Origin: an uncultured Ilumatobacter sp.
Lineage (GTDB): Bacteria > Actinomycetota > Acidimicrobiia > Acidimicrobiales > Ilumatobacteraceae
Reading direction: 5' to 3'
Assembly (NCBI GenBank): GCA_937891565.1
Contig: CALAHA010000382.1
Coordinates: 1 to 6,812 of the forward strand
Length of the DNA stretch: 6,812 bases
Both the position numbers and the translations under genes were made by a program. Below, piece after piece: positions 4,447 through 6,812 of this stretch. How positions within the stretch are numbered: the first letter of the stretch is position 1; every line of letters begins with the position of its first letter. The notes under the pieces are model-generated. The model was not told the origin of the DNA, did not search any database, and worked only from the letters and a program-made list of their open reading frames with translations.

Positions 4447-5874
4447 ATGACCAACACATTTCGCCCTGCAGCCACAGCTTCCACCGGTCAACTCGAGTTC
4501 GATGCAGATCGAATCGTCGGGTCGATCCGGGATGGTTTCGATCGCGGGCTGACGCGGCCACTTGAGTGGCGCCGTAACCAGCTGAATGCAATGGAGGCCA
4601 TGCTGCGTGAGAATGCGGATCAACTTCTCGCAGCACTCGCCGCCGATCTCCACAAGCCCGCAACCGAGGCCTGGACGACGGAGATCGGTTTCACGCTTTC
4701 CGACATCGGCCACCAGAAATCGCACCTTGCGAAATGGTCCGAACCACGCAAGGTCAAGGTCCCATTGGCCTATCAGCCTGCGACCGCGCGCATCGTGCCA
4801 GAGCCAAAGGGCGTGGTGCTGGTGATTGCTCCATGGAACTACCCACTGCAGCTTTTGCTGTCGCCGATGGCCGCAGCGATCGCCGCCGGAAATGCGATCG
4901 TCGCGAAGCCATCCGAGGTGGCTCCGGCGACATCCGATGCCCTGGTCGAATTGTGCGCGAAGTATCTCGACACGACAACAATTGCAGTTGTCGGTGGCGG
5001 GGTTGATGAGTCGAGCGCACTGCTCGATCAACGATTCGATCACATCTTCTTCACTGGCGGCACACGTGTCGGAAAGATCGTGATGCATGCTGCTGCCGAG
5101 CACCTGACGCCCGTGACGCTTGAGCTGGGTGGCAAGAGTCCGGCGATCGTTGCCGCTGATGCCGATGTCGAAGTCACCGCTCGACGCATTGCCTGGGGCA
5201 AGTTCGTGAACTCCGGCCAAACATGCATCGCTCCTGACTATGTCCTCGTCGCCCGACCCCTGCGCGACCGTCTCGTCAAAGCTATTGAGCAGTCGGTGAC
5301 CGAGTTCTATGGTGCCGACCCCCACGCCAGCGCCGACTACGGCCGCATCATCAGCGACGACCATTTCGAACGGGTTTCTGCACTGATCGGGGGCGAAGGC
5401 AGCGGAACCATCGCATTCGGTGGCACCACCGACCCGTCGGACCGCTACATCGCCCCCACGGTGTTGATTGATCCTGACCTCGACTCCGATGTGATGACTG
5501 ACGAGATCTTCGGTCCGGTGCTCCCGGTGATCTGCGTTGATGACATCGATGAGGCCATCGACTTCGTCAATGGCCGTGAGAAGCCTTTAGCGCTCTACGT
5601 CTTCACCGACGACGACACCACGGCACAACGCACCATTGCACGCACCTCATCCGGTGGCGTCAGTGTCAATGGAACGCTCCTCCACATCGGGCCTCCCGAT
5701 CTTCCGTTCGGAGGCGTCGGACCAAGCGGCATGGGTGCGTACCACGGCGAGGCAGGCTTCGAGACGTTCAGCCATCTCAAGTCGGTACTCGACAAGCGCA
5801 CGAAGCCGGATCTGAAGGTCTTGTACCCGCCGTACACGAGCATGAAGGAGCGGTTGATCAAGCTCCTGCAGTGA
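4447..5874 (+). CDS. NAD(P)-dependent aldehyde dehydrogenase, ALDH3-type
   Basis: This is a 475-residue cytoplasmic enzyme that oxidises aldehydes to carboxylic acids with NAD(P). Motifs appear in the expected order. APWNYPLQL carries Asn131, the oxyanion-hole residue. The cofactor loop is FTGGTRVGK (202-210). LELGGKSP carries the general base Glu226, and NSGQTCIAPDY the nucleophile Cys260, 34 residues later as in the superfamily. Near the C-terminus are EIFGPVLPV and LPFGGVGPSGMGAYHGEAGFETFSH. The CIAPDY context, the length and the PPYTSMKERLIKLL end match class 3 (fatty, aromatic or coniferyl aldehyde type) rather than longer betaine or succinic-semialdehyde types; the substrate cannot be read from sequence. 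The ATG at 4447 is chosen over 4426 because of AGGAGG at 4433-4438. The gene is monocistronic here and faces a YeiH-type gene with a two-base gap between stop codons. Confidence 0.96.
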   Translation: MTNTFRPAATASTGQLEFDADRIVGSIRDGFDRGLTRPLEWRRNQLNAMEAMLRENADQLLAALAADLHKPATEAWTTEIGFTLSDIGHQKSHLAKWSEPRKVKVPLAYQPATARIVPEPKGVVLVIAPWNYPLQLLLSPMAAAIAAGNAIVAKPSEVAPATSDALVELCAKYLDTTTIAVVGGGVDESSALLDQRFDHIFFTGGTRVGKIVMHAAAEHLTPVTLELGGKSPAIVAADADVEVTARRIAWGKFVNSGQTCIAPDYVLVARPLRDRLVKAIEQSVTEFYGADPHASADYGRIISDDHFERVSALIGGEGSGTIAFGGTTDPSDRYIAPTVLIDPDLDSDVMTDEIFGPVLPVICVDDIDEAIDFVNGREKPLALYVFTDDDTTAQRTIARTSSGGVSVNGTLLHIGPPDLPFGGVGPSGMGAYHGEAGFETFSHLKSVLDKRTKPDLKVLYPPYTSMKERLIKLLQ

Positions 5875-5876
5875 TG

Positions 5877-6812
5877 TCAGATCGTGAGGAGCACTGCCCC
5901 GAACGACAAGGCGGCGATGCCAATCCATGACACGGCACCGAGCACCAATGGGCGCGGCCCGAGTTCACGAATTTTGCCGATTTCGACCCCCGCCCCAAGA
6001 CCGACCATGGCCGCAGTGAGCATGAGCCCCTCGGCGGTCTTGGCCACATCCAGTGCGGAGTTGGGGAGAACTTCGAGCGTTCGGATCAGCACGCAGGCCA
6101 TGAATCCGGCGATGAACAGCGGAATCGGTGACTGACGCTTCGTTGTCAGGCCCGAGTTGGCTGCAGAGCGAGAGCGTGCAACATTGACGCCCGCAACGAT
6201 CGGGGCGAGCAGCAAGACCCGCGTGAGCTTCACGGCGATTGCGGTCGTCAAGACAGCAGCCCCGCCAGTCGACGCAGCCGCGACGACCTGGGCCGTGTCG
6301 TGGACGCTCGCCCCGATCCAGGTGCCGAGTTCGACGTCGGCTAAGCCGAACCGCCCGCCGGCGTAGGGGATGACGAAGATCGCCATGGTGCCGAAGAGCG
6401 TCACGAGACCCATCGCTGTCGCGATTTCATCGTCAGAAGCGCCGCTCGCGCCTTCGACTGCGGCAATGGCGGAGAGCCCACAGATTCCGAATCCGGTGCC
6501 GACGAGCAGGCAGAACCCACGGTTGAGTCCCATCCGGTGACCGATTGCCTGGGTGCCGAAGAACGTTGCAAACACCGTGAACACGACGACCGACAACGTC
6601 AACGGGCCAAGGTCGCTGATCTGGCTCACGGAGAGGCGCAACCCGAGCAGCACCACGCCGACGCGCATGAGCCGTTTCGCAGCAAACTCGAGCCCTGGCC
6701 GGGCGATCTGCGGTACTAACCCGAAATTTCCAAGCAGCGCGCCGATGACGACTGCGACGACCAACCGCGAAACCGATGGGAGTGCAGCGTTGACGGCGGT
6801 TGCTCCTGCGAC
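5877..6812 (-). CDS. YeiH/UPF0324-family putative sulfate exporter, 5' end outside window
   Basis: This is a polytopic inner-membrane protein of the UPF0324 (YeiH/YadS-like) family, annotated as putative sulfate exporters; direct transport evidence for the family is thin. In the 311 visible residues the hallmark motifs are GICGLSAIAA (from residue 109), GTWIGASVHDTAQVVAA (163-179) and VKLTRVLLLAP. About nine to ten hydrophobic helices run to the end. The frame stays open through the window edge: the 16 residues before the internal TTG at 6764 (VAGATAVNAALPSVSR) read as a continuous family-like N-terminal region, so the start lies beyond 6812 and the TTG is probably not it. The stop is two bases from the stop of the convergent aldehyde dehydrogenase, with no separate terminator. 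No functional link to the copper/cytochrome genes is evident. Confidence 0.92.
   Translation of the reverse strand, partial: VAGATAVNAALPSVSRLVVAVVIGALLGNFGLVPQIARPGLEFAAKRLMRVGVVLLGLRLSVSQISDLGPLTLSVVVFTVFATFFGTQAIGHRMGLNRGFCLLVGTGFGICGLSAIAAVEGASGASDDEIATAMGLVTLFGTMAIFVIPYAGGRFGLADVELGTWIGASVHDTAQVVAAASTGGAAVLTTAIAVKLTRVLLLAPIVAGVNVARSRSAANSGLTTKRQSPIPLFIAGFMACVLIRTLEVLPNSALDVAKTAEGLMLTAAMVGLGAGVEIGKIRELGPRPLVLGAVSWIGIAALSFGAVLLTI

Noticed and set aside
4381..5364. Long 327-codon open frame antisense to the aldehyde dehydrogenase
   Set aside because: It is a shadow of the conserved ALDH frame in GC-rich DNA, with no ribosome site and no recognisable domain.

Overview
The window is a GC-rich, densely coded bacterial segment. 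Its features point to an actinobacterium (Actinomycetota): a septum-formation-domain lipoprotein, a BlaI-type repressor paired with an M56-like membrane protein, frequent GTG starts and monoheme c-type lipoprotein chemistry. An Acidimicrobiia-like lineage is plausible, but this rests on protein flavour alone, with no marker gene.

Layout. Bases 2-1155 (+) hold the 3' part of a copper P1B-type ATPase (copA) with its small CXXC copper chaperone (copZ) overlapping by 4 bp. A gene-free, hairpin-rich spacer follows (1156-1512). On the minus strand, bases 3753 down to 2070 form a tightly coupled operon with 4-bp overlaps: a CcdA/DsbD-type thiol-electron transporter, a BlaI/MecI-family repressor, and an M56/BlaR1-like membrane protein that loses its homologous sequence after about 109 residues. 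Beyond it on the same strand is a secreted lipoprotein (1513-1944, probably really from 1995). Divergent from ccdA is a lipoprotein c-type cytochrome (3818-4222, +). The right third has an ALDH3-type aldehyde dehydrogenase (+) facing a YeiH/UPF0324 membrane transporter (-) that runs off the window; their stop codons are only 2 bp apart.

How the genes fit together. CcdA brings reducing equivalents across the membrane and could keep the CXXCH thiols of the divergent cytochrome reduced for haem attachment. The short ccdA-cytochrome intergenic region carries a 16-bp near-palindrome of BlaI-operator type, so the repressor probably controls its own operon and perhaps the cytochrome. With copA-copZ nearby this looks like a copper/redox envelope locus, but shared regulation with copA is inference.

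The most unusual structure is an 86-bp direct repeat, 79/86 identical between copies (1328-1413 and 2062-2147). The copies bracket the lipoprotein gene. One copy lies exactly where the M56-like protein loses its family sequence and supplies its Cys/Arg-rich C-terminus. Each copy is built from 9-bp and 12-bp tandem units. This suggests a dispersed repeat that has remodelled the end of the operon. Other points of note are the missing canonical start codon on the lipoprotein, a three-unit 15-bp tandem repeat just upstream of the aldehyde dehydrogenase, and a Shine-Dalgarno sequence almost touching the cytochrome start codon.
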